From assembly GCA_025200525.1 (NCBI GenBank), contig CM045763.1:86270131-86334130 (forward strand): 64,000 bases of DNA, written 5' to 3'. Position numbers and translations under genes: made by a program. Below, piece by piece: positions 35,556 to 48,100 of this stretch; position 1 is the first letter of the stretch; each line of letters starts with the position of its first letter. This stretch comes from Camellia lanceoleosa (lineage: Eukaryota; Streptophyta; Magnoliopsida; Ericales; Theaceae). The notes under the pieces were generated by a model. That model was not told the DNA's origin. It worked only from the letters and a program-made list of their open reading frames with translations, and made no database searches.

Positions 35556-35715
35556 ACAATAAATGCAACAGGGTTAGTTGTTTCAGCTATTGTTGCAGGT
35601 TTAGGTGCCTTAACACATATATTGGGCACCCTCATCCCTGTGATATGAGCAAGTGGATTTGTTACAGCTGCGGCTACAACTGCTATAGGAACTGTTGTTG
35701 GTAGTTTTAGATAAT
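35556..35715 (+). pseudogene. DUF726 (TMCO4-like) gene fragment
   Basis: Following TGCAG, an open stretch encodes a hydrophobic Gly/Ala-rich segment (VSAIVAGLGALTHILGTLIP, then VI-stop-ASGFVTAAATT and GTVVGS), ending at a TAG. The GAL-x-LGT-IPVI-ASGF-AAA pattern matches the membrane-associated region of plant DUF726 alpha/beta-hydrolase-like proteins. One in-frame TGA interrupts it, probably a former GGA. It lies in the same orientation as, and about 330 bases from, the unrelated nucleoporin fragment. Confidence 0.5.
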
Positions 35716-36837
35716 CTCTTAATAGTTCATGGTGATTTTGTATATTCCGACGTGAGGGGTCTTGCTGTATTTAATGCTACAGTAGCCTCATTAAATGGTT
35801 GATGTGTGGATGCAATAACTTTGCAGGATCTTTGTCTGCTTACGTGGTTGATTCCCTACCTGACAAGTGTTTGAATGCTATTGGTCCTGGGCCAGTATTG
35901 GCTTCTCAGAGTTATTGGGCTGACTAGGCTTTAATTCTTGCGCTGTGAGCTGGGCCTTGAGCCGTGGGTTGAGCCCCCTTGGGTGCCCATCAGTATCAAT
36001 ATATATTAATTGACCATTGGGATAGAGTATTACTCCAAAAATACCTACTAGTTTTTTTTTTTCTTGACCTAATGAAGTTACTGCCATAATTACAACACTA
36101 CAAAAAAAAAAAAAAAAAAACTTCCTCCATCTCAATATTGTACTTAGGCATTCGTGCTTTAGGCCTGTAAAAATGGAAGTATCTATTGCTTTTCGTTATT
36201 CATGTTTATATATCTGTATGCACATAGATGTGTTGTGTTATATTGTTGGAGGTGTTCTTTTGCCCTTATGCCTAAGGCGAGGGAAGGTGGTGGACATGCT
36301 GATGGGTTTATACGTGTAATGAGTTGTGGTGTAAGACTGGATTATGACTAGAACGTGTGATTATCATTTTAGATGAAGATTAGAATGAGTGAATGATTGA
36401 TTGTTTTAAAACTTTTCTCTTGAGTAAAGATAATTCGAAGAATTTCTTTTGAATCATAATTGGTGAGGTGAAAAATGAATTTTTGATAAGAAACTGTATA
36501 TATATATGTTTTATTTTGATATACAATTGTCACACTATGTATATAGTATGATATAGTGCATTCATGATCATAGCTATCTGTATATTATTATTGTTTAGGA
36601 TCATTTTGGATCTTTATTGGATTTTATGTACATCACATGTTGCTAATCATTTTTCAGGTATTCGTTGAGAAGTGGTTCAAGGTCGAAGGATCTTTTTTCT
36701 AATTGTTAGCCAATGGGCCTTATACTTATTGGTAAAACACTATTGTTGTAAAAGGGTTAATCCATTTTTTTTATTGAATTAATGTAAGCTTGCGGGCATT
36801 TATTTTAATTGTAATCATTTTGCATTCAATGTATATA
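35716..36837. other. Unassigned stretch
   Basis: A minus-strand open stretch at 35878-36135 includes PNGQLIYIDTDGHPRG and a T-run/A-run pair near 36050-36120; it matches no family I recognise. The rest is AT-rich without features. Confidence 0.25.
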
Positions 36838-36838
36838 C

Positions 36839-37336
36839 TAGGGGTGCTCAGCGGATATACCGATCCACCTAAACCGACCGAATCAATCTGATCCGATCCG
36901 CTGCATTTTGGATGGATATGCGATGACAAGCGGACGGATACAGATTGATTTTCTCCAATTCACCTAGTTTTGGCTGGATGGCAGATTAGAGGTTTCTAGG
37001 ATGGAACTGAACCGCGAGCACCCCTAGTTTGCAGTCATTGTTAAGATAGAGGTTTATTGGATTATTATCCATTTTTGTAGTCATTATTAATGGACAAATT
37101 TGATTGTTATCCCAAAAAAAAAAAAAAAAAAAAATTTATGGGTTTTACTATGTTGAAAGTTTGTAAGATATAAACCGGTAAACCAATTCGCATCCATTTG
37201 TCAATCCGCCAATCCTCTCAATCTGCATCCGCCAATCCGACAGACGATTGCGGATTGATTTTTTCTAATTTGCCTAATTTTTGATGAATAACAGATTGAA
37301 TGTTCCTGGGCCGCAACCGAACCACAAGCACCCTTA
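36839..37336. mobile_element. hAT-like MITE, composite or duplicated
   Basis: The left end TAGGGGTGCTCAGCGG pairs with two candidate right ends: CCGCGAGCACCCCTA (to 37026) and CACAAGCACCCTTA (to 37336). The outer pair is flanked by 8-bp sequences GTATATAC (36831-36838) and GTATATAT (37337-37344), 7 of 8 matching, as expected for hAT elements. Internal GATCCGATCCGCTGCATTTT and CAATCCGCCAATCC-type repeats are typical of hAT MITEs. Either a dimer or an element inserted into its own relative. Confidence 0.65.
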
Positions 37337-37419
37337 GTATATATGAATGAGAGAATTTCCATTTATCTATTGATGTTAATGTATATAATCTCTGTTTGTT
37401 ATTAATGAAATTGGATTAT

Positions 37420-38323
37420 TGTTGCACCTGAATTTTGTCTATTCTATTCAAAATGAATTAGGACTTTATGCAGCGAAAGAAATACGACCAATAGCTAAGG
37501 AATGCAATCAATAGCTAAAACTCAAACGGTAGGATTTTAAAGAAAAATTTGAGTCACCATCTAACATAAAATTCAAGTGCGCTAGGTCACCTAAAATTGT
37601 CAAAATTTCTCAATCTTATTTTGGAAAACATATTTTTATACAAATTTGAATTTGATAGTGACTTCCATTTTGGTCTTAAAAAAATTAGAGATGAGCTCGG
37701 GGGTTTATTGTTATGGGTAGGGAAGGTGTTGGGGGTTTATTGTTATGGGTAGGGAAGGTGTTAGGTACCATAAACTACCCTTACGGTATCGTGTTTCCAA
37801 ATCTATTGATTTCTTTGCTGAGGGATCTACCTTTGAAAAATATTTATAACGGTAAAAGTAAAATTTAAGAATTTAATACGATAAATGATTAGTGGAATTA
37901 GTGGTAAAGTGTTTACATGTAAATAAAAATATATTTATATATATGTATACATACTCATGTACATATATATATACATTGGGGTTAATTCCATCAAATATAT
38001 ATATTCATATATTATTTTTACACATGTGTGCATATAAGTATATATATATGTATATGTAAGGGTCAATTTCACCAAAACATATATATACATATTATGATAA
38101 ATAATATTTATTCTATACATACATGTATATATATATATAGAGAGAGAGAGGTCAATTCCACCAAAATAAATATACATGTATGTTATGACAAGTATCATTT
38201 ATTCATTTTTTATTTATATATATGTATATATATAGGGGTCAATTCCACCCAAAATATACACACATATATATTATGATAAACATATACATAAGTATAAATA
38301 ATACAGTAATGACGTAAATATAA
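37420..38323 (-). repeat. Truncated 3' LTR of a third Tat-type element
   Basis: TGTTGCACCTGAATTTTGTC at 37420 matches TGTCGCACTCGGATTTTGTC at 39838, and similarity continues to GTAATGACGTAAA near 38320. Both LTRs contain four imperfect ~80-bp tandem units starting GGGTCAATTCCACC (here about 37979, 38059, 38150, 38235) embedded in (AT)n microsatellite. Confidence 0.8.
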
Positions 38324-38465
38324 CAACCCCGACCTGTGATTAACCTATAATCCTTAATTAAGAATGCTTAAAAAGGAATTAAGATGAAATTACGAATTAC
38401 TCTTGCATTCTATCTGTTCATGGTAGAAATATATGTTCGTGTTTCTGTTTCGATATGCGAATTCT
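38324..38465. other. Deletion junction between gag and LTR
   Basis: It starts TATAACAACCCC, the same 12 bases that start the solo LTR at 45174, so it may hold the tip of a Tekay-type LTR. No pol sequence lies between gag and this LTR. Confidence 0.35.
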
Positions 38466-39722
38466 CTATCTTTTCTTTCGGGTTTTTTTTATCGAGGGTC
38501 TTTTGTTGGATGAAGATGCTTCTTCATTCTTGGCGTAGGGATCTATAAGGCGTCCTATCTTTATTTCATCTTCAATTAACTCACCTTGAATCATGACGTT
38601 CGCAAAGCTTTTGCCAATACTGGCACAAAGTTTATCAGAATAGATCCTTTTGCATGTTTGGATAAAAAGTGAGACAGATTCTGAATCTGATAATGGTGGG
38701 TTCACTTGTGTAGCTGCTTCTCTCCATCTGAGGGCGTGATCTTTGAAAGATTCTTTCAGTTTCTTAGTCATTCTCATTAATAAGCTTTGATTAATGCACA
38801 AATCGCAATTGTGCTTATATTGCTTAATAAAGGCATGAGCCAATTCTATCCAAGACCAAATTCAGTGCATTTCCAGCCTTGCGAACCATTGAAGTGCAGG
38901 CCCCGTTAAGTTGTGTTGGAACGATTGCATGAGAAGTTTATCATTACTTGTATAGCCACAAAGTGACCCGGCATAGAGCTGCAAATGAGCTATTGGATTT
39001 CCCGTGCCGTTGTACTTGTAAAACTCTGGCATCTTGAATTTAGATGAGAGCTGGAAATTTGAAGAGAAGCATAATTCGCTGAAGTCAGTGTTTCCATATA
39101 CGTCGGTGCCTTGGAGGGTTTTCAATGCTTCCTTTATATTTTGGATTTTTTAGGTAATAGTTCAGTCGATGACCAGGGTAAGAGTTGGTACATTATGAGG
39201 ATGAGGTGGCTCGGGATCGTTGCTTTCATATCGCCATGAAGAGGATGGCCTTGTGCCGATGGAACTGTATGGAAAACTTGATGAGGTATTGTTGGAATGT
39301 TAAATTGTGCAGTAGAAATGACTTAAGTTGTAGTGATAGGCGGAACAACAGGTGGTTGTCTAGTTGGGAGCACTATGGATCTGGCTTGAGCAAGGTTGTT
39401 GGAATGAGTAATTGCTGGAGGAACATGGAGAGCTAATGAAGCTTGCGAGGATATGAAAAGTTGTATCATCGAATGGAGATCCTTAATCTGGTGCTTCAGT
39501 TCATTGAACTCGGATTGTGAGACCATGTCTGGATCTGCTTGAAAATGTGATTCGACTAGATCATGGTCCATCTCTTGCAAGGGGGATATGGATTGGGTTA
39601 TGATCATCCTCTGTGGTGGAGGATTGACTGGTTACTTCTTCTTGCATTCGGGACCAATATTGCCTGTGGGTGGCTGGGTAGCTCAAAGGAATGAATCCTG
39701 CGTAAAAGAATTTATCATCCAT
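38466..39722 (-). pseudogene. Gag of the third Tat-type element
   Basis: A likely start ATG at 39722 (MDDKFFYAGFIPLSYPATHR) lies about 95 bases past the PBS. The frame shifts near 39610 and again between 39125 and 39323, and carries a TAG at 38859-38861. The core shows FKMPEFYKYNGTGNPIAHLQ, LMQSFQHNLTGPALQWFARL, then KESFKDHALRWREAATQVNP and LSDSESVSLFIQT, the usual gag blocks of Tat/Ogre elements. It ends in a basic KKTRKKR tail at a stop, after which pol is missing by deletion. Confidence 0.75.
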
Positions 39723-39817
39723 TAAAAAAAAAAGAAAAGATATGCTATCTAGAAATCAAGGTAGATCCACTTCAGAAATCAATAGAGGAAATTGGTTACA
39801 GCCAAAACCCTTTATAG

Positions 39818-39835
39818 TCCCTAGTGGAGTCGCCA
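39818..39835 (-). other. Primer-binding site, tRNA-Arg type
   Basis: On the minus strand TGGCGACTCCACTAGGGA starts 2 bases after the LTR end. It matches the complement of the 3' end of plant tRNA-Arg (ACG) at 17 of 18 positions, as remembered. Arg-tRNA priming is typical of Ogre/Tat elements. Confidence 0.75.
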
Positions 39836-39837
39836 AC

Positions 39838-40640
39838 TGTCGCACTCGGATTTTGTCCATCCTATTCAAAATGAATTAGGACTTTATGCAGTGAAAGGAA
39901 TACGACCAATAGCTGAAACTCAAACTGTAGGATTTTAAAGAAAAATTTGGAGTTACCACCTAACATAAAATTTAGGTGTGCTAGGTCTCCTAAAACTGTC
40001 AAAATTTCTCAATCTTATTTTGGAAAACATGTTTTATAAAAAAATGAATTGATAGTGACTTCCATTTTGGTCTTAGAAAAATTAGTGATGCGCTCGGGGG
40101 TTTATTGTTATGGGTAGGATAGGTGTTAGGCACCTTACACCGCCTTTATGGTACTGTGTTTCAAAATCTATTGATTTCTTTGCTGATTGATCTACTTTTG
40201 AAAAATATTTATTACAGTAAAAGTAAAATTTAAGCATTTAATATGACAAATGATTAGTGGAATTAGTGGTAAAGTGTTTATATGTAAATAAATAAACACA
40301 TATATATATATATATAGGGTTAATTCCATCAAATATATATATTCAGATATTATTTTTACATATGTATGTGTATAAGTATATGTATATATATGTAAGGGTC
40401 AATTTCACCAAAACATATATATACATATTATTATAAATAATATTTATTCTACACATACATGTATATATAGATATAGAGGTCAATTCTATCAAAATATATA
40501 TACATGTATAAATATCATTTATTCATTTTTTATTTATATATATGTGTATATATAGGGGTCAATTTCACCGAAAATGTATACAGATATGTATAAATAATAT
40601 AGTAATGACGTAAACATAAAAAAAATGAAATAAAATAGAT
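39838..40640 (-). repeat. 5' LTR (inner part) of the third Tat-type element
   Basis: Homologous to 37420-38323 to about 40610, including four ~80-bp tandem units (about 40317, 40396, 40478, 40556). The outer LTR end beyond 40640 could not be recognised because the other LTR lacks it. Confidence 0.75.
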
Positions 40641-42961
40641 TAACTTGAATGGAATAAAGAAAATAAATGGATAATATAAATATTGTTCAATTTGTTTATG
40701 TAAATATCCACCAGCAGGTTAAAAAAATGAAAATATCTTTTTTTTTTTGAATTGAAAAAAAAATCAAAATATCTAACACATTCTTTTTCTCACTCTAATT
40801 TTTTTTTTATTTTATTTTAAAATTTCCTTCACTATCCTCTCTTCCTACTCTTTCTTTACTTCTCCAATTTTTCTCTCTTCTGATCTCCCCTCTCTCTTGA
40901 GCTCTGCCTCATTTGGCATAGAGAGAAGTTATGGTAGTGATGATGATGTTGGGTATAAAAAAAATTAAAAATGAAATGATGATGATGATAATGATGTTGG
41001 GTACAAAAAAATAAAATAAAAGAGCAATGATATATTTCTCTAATTTTGGAACTTTAATTGAGCTCTAATGATGTGGTAGGGAATAAAAAAAAATAAAAAA
41101 ATAAAACCAAAGCCAAAACATCACATCACAGTGGGGTCCACTTCCATCATAGCTTATTATAGCTCTTTTATTAGAGCTCCCAATCATTTTTCAAAATAAA
41201 AATGAAATAATGATGATGATGTCAGGTGGAAATTATCTCCAGTAATAATTTAGACCCCACAAAACATCACCCTCACAAACCCCACTCACTTGTGATTGGT
41301 CCAAGTAAGAAGGAGAAGAAAAAAAAAAAATACAAATACATCATCTGTCCACATCACTGTAGAGGTGGTGGGGGTCTCCCCAAAATGGGGTCCCAAACAT
41401 TATTCAATTATCTCCATTGTTTTCATTATTTTTTTTTATTATTTATATATATATATATATATATTATAAAGCTTTTTAGAATTTATTCAGTGTAGCTGAG
41501 GCACACGAATTCCTTCATTTGGGCAGTTGAAATATGATGTTGATTTGATGGACGCCATGTGGCAATTCTCCATTGGTTGGACATGAATGGGAGGAATCTT
41601 CAAACACATGGAATAAAATCCCATTTAGCTCTAGTGACAAGTTGTTGATGAAGAATAATCATGTGTGATGTAGACATATGACAACTCAAATTAGTAGTTA
41701 AGATATGCATGATGAAATACACCATAAATTCATGTCCAAAGATTTTTGGGCATTTTGGATCCAACGGTGACTTCAATTTCTGCAAATTCCTTTGACTTGG
41801 AGGAAAATGGAATATCAACAGTTGTCCCTCTTTGTATAATTCTGTTTGATCAAGATTATACAAAGATTGGAAGTAAGACACATTTTGCTCCAAGAATAAA
41901 CACCGAACATATCTTTTTCTTTTTTCCTTTCTTTTTTTTTTTTTCCGTATTTTCTTTATTTTCTTTTCTTCCCTGTTCCACTGCTGAGGCATCAAGTGCC
42001 TTTCTTTTCTCTTTCTTCATCTTCTTATTCTTCTTTCTCTATCGAGTGTTGTGTCTAGCTCTCGCAATTTCAACAACTGCAGCATCTAATGATGACATAG
42101 TTGGCCTTGATTTTGCTTCCATTGACTGTCTCGAAATGAAAAATGGGAAAATTATTTATAGCAAATAGAGGCCTCGATTTCTTTTTGCTATAAATTAACA
42201 TCTCCCTTTCACTTTTTCTCTTACAAAAATAAAAAAAACAAAAAAAATCAACTCAAATGAACTTTTTATTCCTTGGTTAAAATAACCAAAAAAATCAAGC
42301 CACTATATTAATAGGTTGTGGAAAACAAAAATAAATTAAAAAGATAAGATGTCTGATATTAAAAAATATATAATTTATTGTAAATTATTTAGGTACAAGA
42401 GAAATGTTAATATATTAGTTGGACGTGGGAAATATATAATCTATAGCAAATCATTTAGGTGCAAGGGAAATGTTAATTTATATTAACATATACTAATATA
42501 ATTTTCAATGCATCATTTTTTAAATAAAAAATGATATACAAGTTCATTTTATAAATTTATTTTTTAAATTTAGTAATGTGTAAGTAATATGATTGATTGA
42601 TGATTGAGAAGATATGAAAAAAAAATATTACTTTAAATATCATAATTGATTATCACATCTTTACATTTAAAATTAAATTAAATTTTTAAATTTATACAGC
42701 AATGGCCTATCCAAAAATAAATTAGTAGGTTGTGGGGTTTGAAAATGTAAAAAGTGAGTAGATGGGGGAGTAGAGGATAGACCACCCAACATCTCTTACA
42801 TCTCCAGGCCCTCAATAAATATCTCGATTTGCTAGAGTTTTTGCTGATTGATTTACTCTTATTGCGAAAAAAAAAAAAAAAACATATAGAAATCGTAGAA
42901 GAAGATGGCAAAGAAGAGATGTAGCATTGCCTTCTCCGCAACCTAACAACCACCGGTGTTG
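40641..42961. other. Unassigned; may include the rest of the third element's LTR
   Basis: Rich in A/T, GATGATGAT and pyrimidine tracts. A plus-strand open stretch at 41746-42168 is dominated by Phe/Ser from T-runs. No terminal repeats were found. Confidence 0.3.
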
Positions 42962-43320
42962 CTGGACTATTTGAATATACAAATTAAATAAATAATTAAG
43001 TAATAATTATTTTACAATTTCAAATATTTTGTTTGTGAATCTTTAAGTGCAAACTAAATATTATTTTAGGATCTTTTAATTAATTTTAAAACCTAAAATA
43101 AATTTATGGTGAAAGTCTTTAATTCAGAGGCAATATTTATTATTTAAAAAAAAAATAAAATAGAGAAGAGGGTGTGACTTGAACTCTAGACCACAATTTG
43201 ATAAATAATGGTCTTACCATTTGAGTTGCTTACAACATATTTAAACATTTTGTATATTATTTATTTATTTGACCTACACATGCTTTGGGTGTGCCCAACT
43301 ACTAGTATTAAATAAAATAT

Positions 43321-43750
43321 GGAAAATGACTCGTAGCTCGAATTCGGTGGCCCGAATTCGGCTCGAAACCCAAAACGACGTCGTTTTGGGTTTCGATTTT
43401 TTTTTTTCCTTTTCTTTCTTTCTTTTCTTCTTCTTCGTTGAACACAGGAGAAGAGCAGAGAAAGAAGAGAGGAGAAGAGAAAGAGGAGGAGAGAGGGAGA
43501 AAGAGAGAGGAGGAGAGGAGATCGTCGCAGCACCACCGCCGTCGCCTCGCCGCCGCCGATCGTCACAGCACCACCGCCGTCATCTCCTGCCCCGCCTCCG
43601 CCTCCTCCTTCCCCTGTGATTATGCCCCCTCCAGTCCTCCTCCTTCCTCCTCCTCCTCCTCCTTCTCCTTCTTCTCTTCTTCTTCTTCTTCTTCTCTTTT
43701 TCTTCTTCTCCGAATTCGAGCCTCCAAATTCGAGCTACCTATTGGAACCG
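43321..43750. mobile_element. Mutator-like MITE, 430 bp
   Basis: Inserted in the chromovirus LTR with 9-bp duplications ATAAAATAT (43312-43320 and 43751-43759). The homologous middle LTR has the empty site at about 56083-56092. TIR cores GTAGCTCGAATT...GGCCCGAATTCGG and its partner GGCTCGAATTCGG lie 12 bases from each border. CCAAAACGACGTCGTTTTGG (43370-43389) is a perfect palindrome near the left end. The interior is (CCTCCT)n, (GAGAGG)n and CACCACCGCCG repeats with no transposase. Same family as 6574-7419. Confidence 0.92.
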
Positions 43751-43825
43751 ATAAAATATACACAAAATCCTACCTTCTTATTTGTTCATCACAAGTTAGC
43801 AATATCCGTGAGAGGGAGGAGCCGC

Positions 43826-43866
43826 GGGGGGGGGGGGGGGAGGGGGGAGAAGAGAGAGAGAGAAAA
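43826..43866 (+). repeat. G15 run and purine microsatellite in the LTR
   Basis: Fifteen G (43826-43840), A, six G, then (GA)n and A8. The equivalent place in the middle LTR (about 56143-56172) is a plain (GA)15 tract, so the G expansion happened after duplication. Confidence 0.8.
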
Positions 43867-45173
43867 AAAAGAGATTTGAGAGAAACTTTTAGCAACATTG
43901 GTGGTCAACAACTCTAAGGTATTGTCCTATTTTATTATATTTATATGTTGTGATGATTCATGTGTGTAATCTGCTTGTTGTTGGGAAGGAATGGGAGAAA
44001 CGGGTGTGTTGTTTGGGTGCCAAGTCAATGGTTGGTGATGAGAAATAATGGGTATAATTCTTAGTTCAAAAACAATTCTGTACAGAACCACAAAATTTAA
44101 AAATCGAGGAATTATATCAAATAGATGAATTTTGAACTGAAATTTTTAAATTAGATTAATTACATGTTGATATGCATATCAAAATTTTCTCATAATTTTT
44201 GGGTGTCAAAATCTATATTAACTGGTGTGTTCAAATCTGTCCAGAAAATTGGTGTAAAAAAGTACCTTCGAAAGTGTCGTTCTCTTTGGGTATAACTCCA
44301 AAAATTATCAAATTAGCATCATTAGAACCGGTTATGAGTCTAGTTTCTTACATTTTTGGCCTTGAATTGATTTCTCTTGTATACTAAGAGAACCATTATT
44401 TTCTTTAAAGTGCTGCAGAAAGTGACCTATATGGATATAATTAATTGTAAATAATTATTTTGTTAAGCAAATCAAGTAAAACCAATTGGGTTTGAAGCTT
44501 AGGATGTATTAGTTGATATCTAGAGGGTTTTGGAATTTTTTGAACAGTGTGGAGTGGGTTTTGTAATTTTCAAAGTTAGCGAATAGATTGGAAAAGCTTG
44601 TTTAAAATTCTATTTTATCTTAAAATTACTTTTAATTAAGTTTTGATTTGAACCCATGTCTTGGGGGTGATTTTAGACCTTGAACCTTGAAGAACATGAA
44701 CTTAGGTATTATTTAAGAGTAACGGTGAGTGGGGTTTGAGCTGTGTTAGTGCGCTTTAGTGTGGGGTACTCAGTTATTATTCTTTGTAGTATTTTTAAAT
44801 TATTAGTGACGTGTAGTTTTCATACTTGGTTCAGGGCACTAGTTAGACTTTCATACTCTATTCGATGATTATATTATTTCATTTTCAGGTGTGTAGTTGC
44901 ATGCTACATATTTTTATAAATGTTCCCCTACCATGAACTATTGGAAAAATTAAATTGTTGTTTCGGGACTAAATTGTTTTGATAAATTATTATATTATCA
45001 ATGGAATTAAATTATTTTTGAAATATGTGTGAACTTAGCATACTGTAAACTATTTGTTATGGTCTCATGTTTATAATGGTGAACTACCATGTTTTGCGAA
45101 ACTGAATTGTATTGATTATTGGGACCATCTATATATAAAAGTCCAGGAAAATTATTCCACTGTGTGTGGTGAC

Positions 45174-48100
45174 TATAACAACCCCATCGCGTAACACTTT
45201 AAATTTAATTAATGACAGAGATTTGAATTTAATGACCTACTATTTTGATTTAATTTGGGAATTATGGAAATTATGGAGACTGATTTGCATGATTTTATGG
45301 AAGATTTATTTTGGAATTAGAATTTGAAAGCCTAAGTGGTTCAAGAAAGAATAATTAATGTGTTGCCTTCTTTTAATTTCGAGTATCAGACCATATGGGG
45401 GTTTAATTAAATATTTGATTCAAATTTGTAAAATTGAGATTTGATTAATTGGGTTCAAATTGGAGTTACTTACGTTATGAGGAGCGAAAATTAAGGTTAT
45501 TGTGGATGAAATTTATTTATGAGGTATTTAATTTGAGTATATAATTTATTACTGGAGACCTAGAGCTGACCTGAAATTGAGGGCCTTACTTATGTGAGAA
45601 ATCACAATTAATGATGAGAATAAGCTTGATTTGATATTTAGAGCCGTTTGGGAGTTTGATTAAAAATCTCATTCGGATGGATAAATTTAAATATAATTAA
45701 TTGGGCTCTAATGGAAGTCAAATTAGGTTAATTAAATTATGTGGGTTTTATGATTAGTCATGATTTTATGTTGTTGATGTGGAATTGCATGTTTAAGGAT
45801 GTGCATATTAAGGATTTGAAGTTGTATCTGTTAGTTATAAGAAAATATGTTGAAATTGTAACCTTTGGACTGAAAATTGAAAGCCTTAGAGGCGTGATAA
45901 ATCGAAACCGACCACATATTTGTGATCAGCATGATTTTTAGAGCCATTTGGGAAATTTAATTAAAAATTGATTTCGTTTGATTCGTAAGAATGCGTTTGG
46001 CTTTTCTTAATTGTGACAAACTTATATATAGATATATTTATATATATATGATATATGATATATGAGTTGAACTCATCACTTTTGAGCCCAAAAATATCTG
46101 AGAAAGAGGGAGAGACACGAGAGAGCGAGAGAGAGAGAGAGAGAACTTAAAGAGAAGAAGGGAGAAAGTGTAGGAATAAAAGAGGAAATCCAAGATTTAG
46201 CTTGAATTTGCCATGATTATGCAAGAACAAGTGGTGTTAAAGGCTTAAGGTAAGATTTCTCCTCTTAATGCTTGAAGATCATAAGCTAATGAGTGAGTTT
46301 CATGGATTATATATGATTATATGTATGTGCTTTGTTTCATCAAGCAAGAAAAAGTTGAATCTTTGTACATAGCTTGAATTTAAGTTCACAACTTGATTTC
46401 TTGTAGGAGTTTTATGGTTCTTAAAGAGGTTACAGAGGATTTCACCATGTAAGTGAGCTTAGAACTCCCAACCATGTATACTTTATGATTTTGTGTTTTG
46501 ATCTTCAACCTTGTTCTTGTAAATGGGAAATTGAGTATTGTTTTGGAGTTATGATTTTTGATGGAAGCTAAGGATGTGAAATTTTGGTTTGGGATGTTTT
46601 AAAAAAGTGCACTTTTTGACTTATTGGCTTATATGGGTTGGGTTTGGGTTGGGTTTGATGTGATGTGTTAGAGAAGTGATGTGATTTAAATAAGATGATG
46701 TGACTTAAATAGGATAGTGACTTTTTGAATTTTTGTATTATTTAGGTTATGCCACATGTGTTAAAGAGTTTTGGGCTTTGATTTACATGAAATTGAAGTT
46801 TAATTTTGAAAATGAGGGGTTCCAAGTCAAGAAGCCATTTTCGGACTGATTTTTACCCAGTCCTGCATGCGAGGCCAATAGTGTCCCCCACAAAGTTACA
46901 TTTTGAAATAAAAGCACGTGCCCTGCACATGCCCTGGATTTCCCGCACGTGCGGATTTGGTCCTGCATGTGCGGTACTCCCCTGTTTCAGCTCAACTTCA
47001 AATAAGCATATCTCTCTCATCCGGACTCCATTTTAAGTGATTCTTGAGCCTAAATTCAAGCTCCGGAAGTCTAGTTTCCAATGGTGGTGGTCTCATATCC
47101 AAATTCCAAGTATACAAATAGATATGCTCAAATTAGTGAAGGCTGTTCACTATCTATCTACCGATTTCATACTATTTCTTCTTCTAACCCAGTTTCCTTT
47201 CGTTTCCTCCTATTTTCCTAGACACGGATTATGACCTATTGAGGACTAATGAGTTTAGAACCAACATAACTAATTCATTAAAGAGTAAAGAAAGGGATCG
47301 GTTATATTCATATGTTGTGTTAGGTAATTGTGGTTGTAGGTCAAGATAAGGACATCGTCCAACTGCTACCAGAAGCCCATCACTGTGAGTAATAGTATAG
47401 TAAAGATATATTTTTTATTATCTATTTTGATTTATGATTTATGTACGACATGATTCTCTAAATATTTCATTTTATCAAAATGCACAAGTTTTCAAGAAAT
47501 GCGAATTATTTGTAATATGATATGGTGGGCCCAAGGTCGTTCCGTTTATCCGTTTCGTTTATGCTATGACATGATATGAATTGTTCAGTCTTTAAGACCT
47601 TTTGACTTTTGGTATGGAATAAAGTGCTGTACGGAACTAAGTTCTATAGTGGGAGTCACCTCTAGAGTCCGTACGAGTCACCTCTTAGGTCTATACATAC
47701 ATGAATTGGGCCCAAGGAGAGGTGGAGACATGTCGATGTTCCATCTACTTCATGATCAAATACAATGATACGATATGATATATTTCGACCTAAGGTCGTT
47801 TTGATATATGATTGGCCCCAAGGCCGTTTTGATATACATGGACCTGAGGTCGTTCAAAACATATGATATGAATTCAAATGTTTTTACATCGCTATATGAC
47901 TCATGTTACAATGTGTTATTTTATATGCATGAATGGATGTCTAATTTTGAAATGTGCTTTTAACCTTTTGTATAAGTGGGTGTACCACATACCACGTAAA
48001 ATGTTTTGTAATAGTTTCAAATATGTATTCCATTTGAAAAGGCCTGGATTATGATACGATAAATGTTTGTTTTAAAATGATTTAAGATACGTTTAAGAAT

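Noticed and set aside
37935..38276. Tyr/Ile-rich frames on both strands
   Set aside because: Translations of (AT)n microsatellite in an LTR.
43261..43917. Overlapping Arg-, Pro- and Ser-rich frames on both strands
   Set aside because: Low-complexity interior of the 430-bp MITE and flanking LTR; absent from the empty site.
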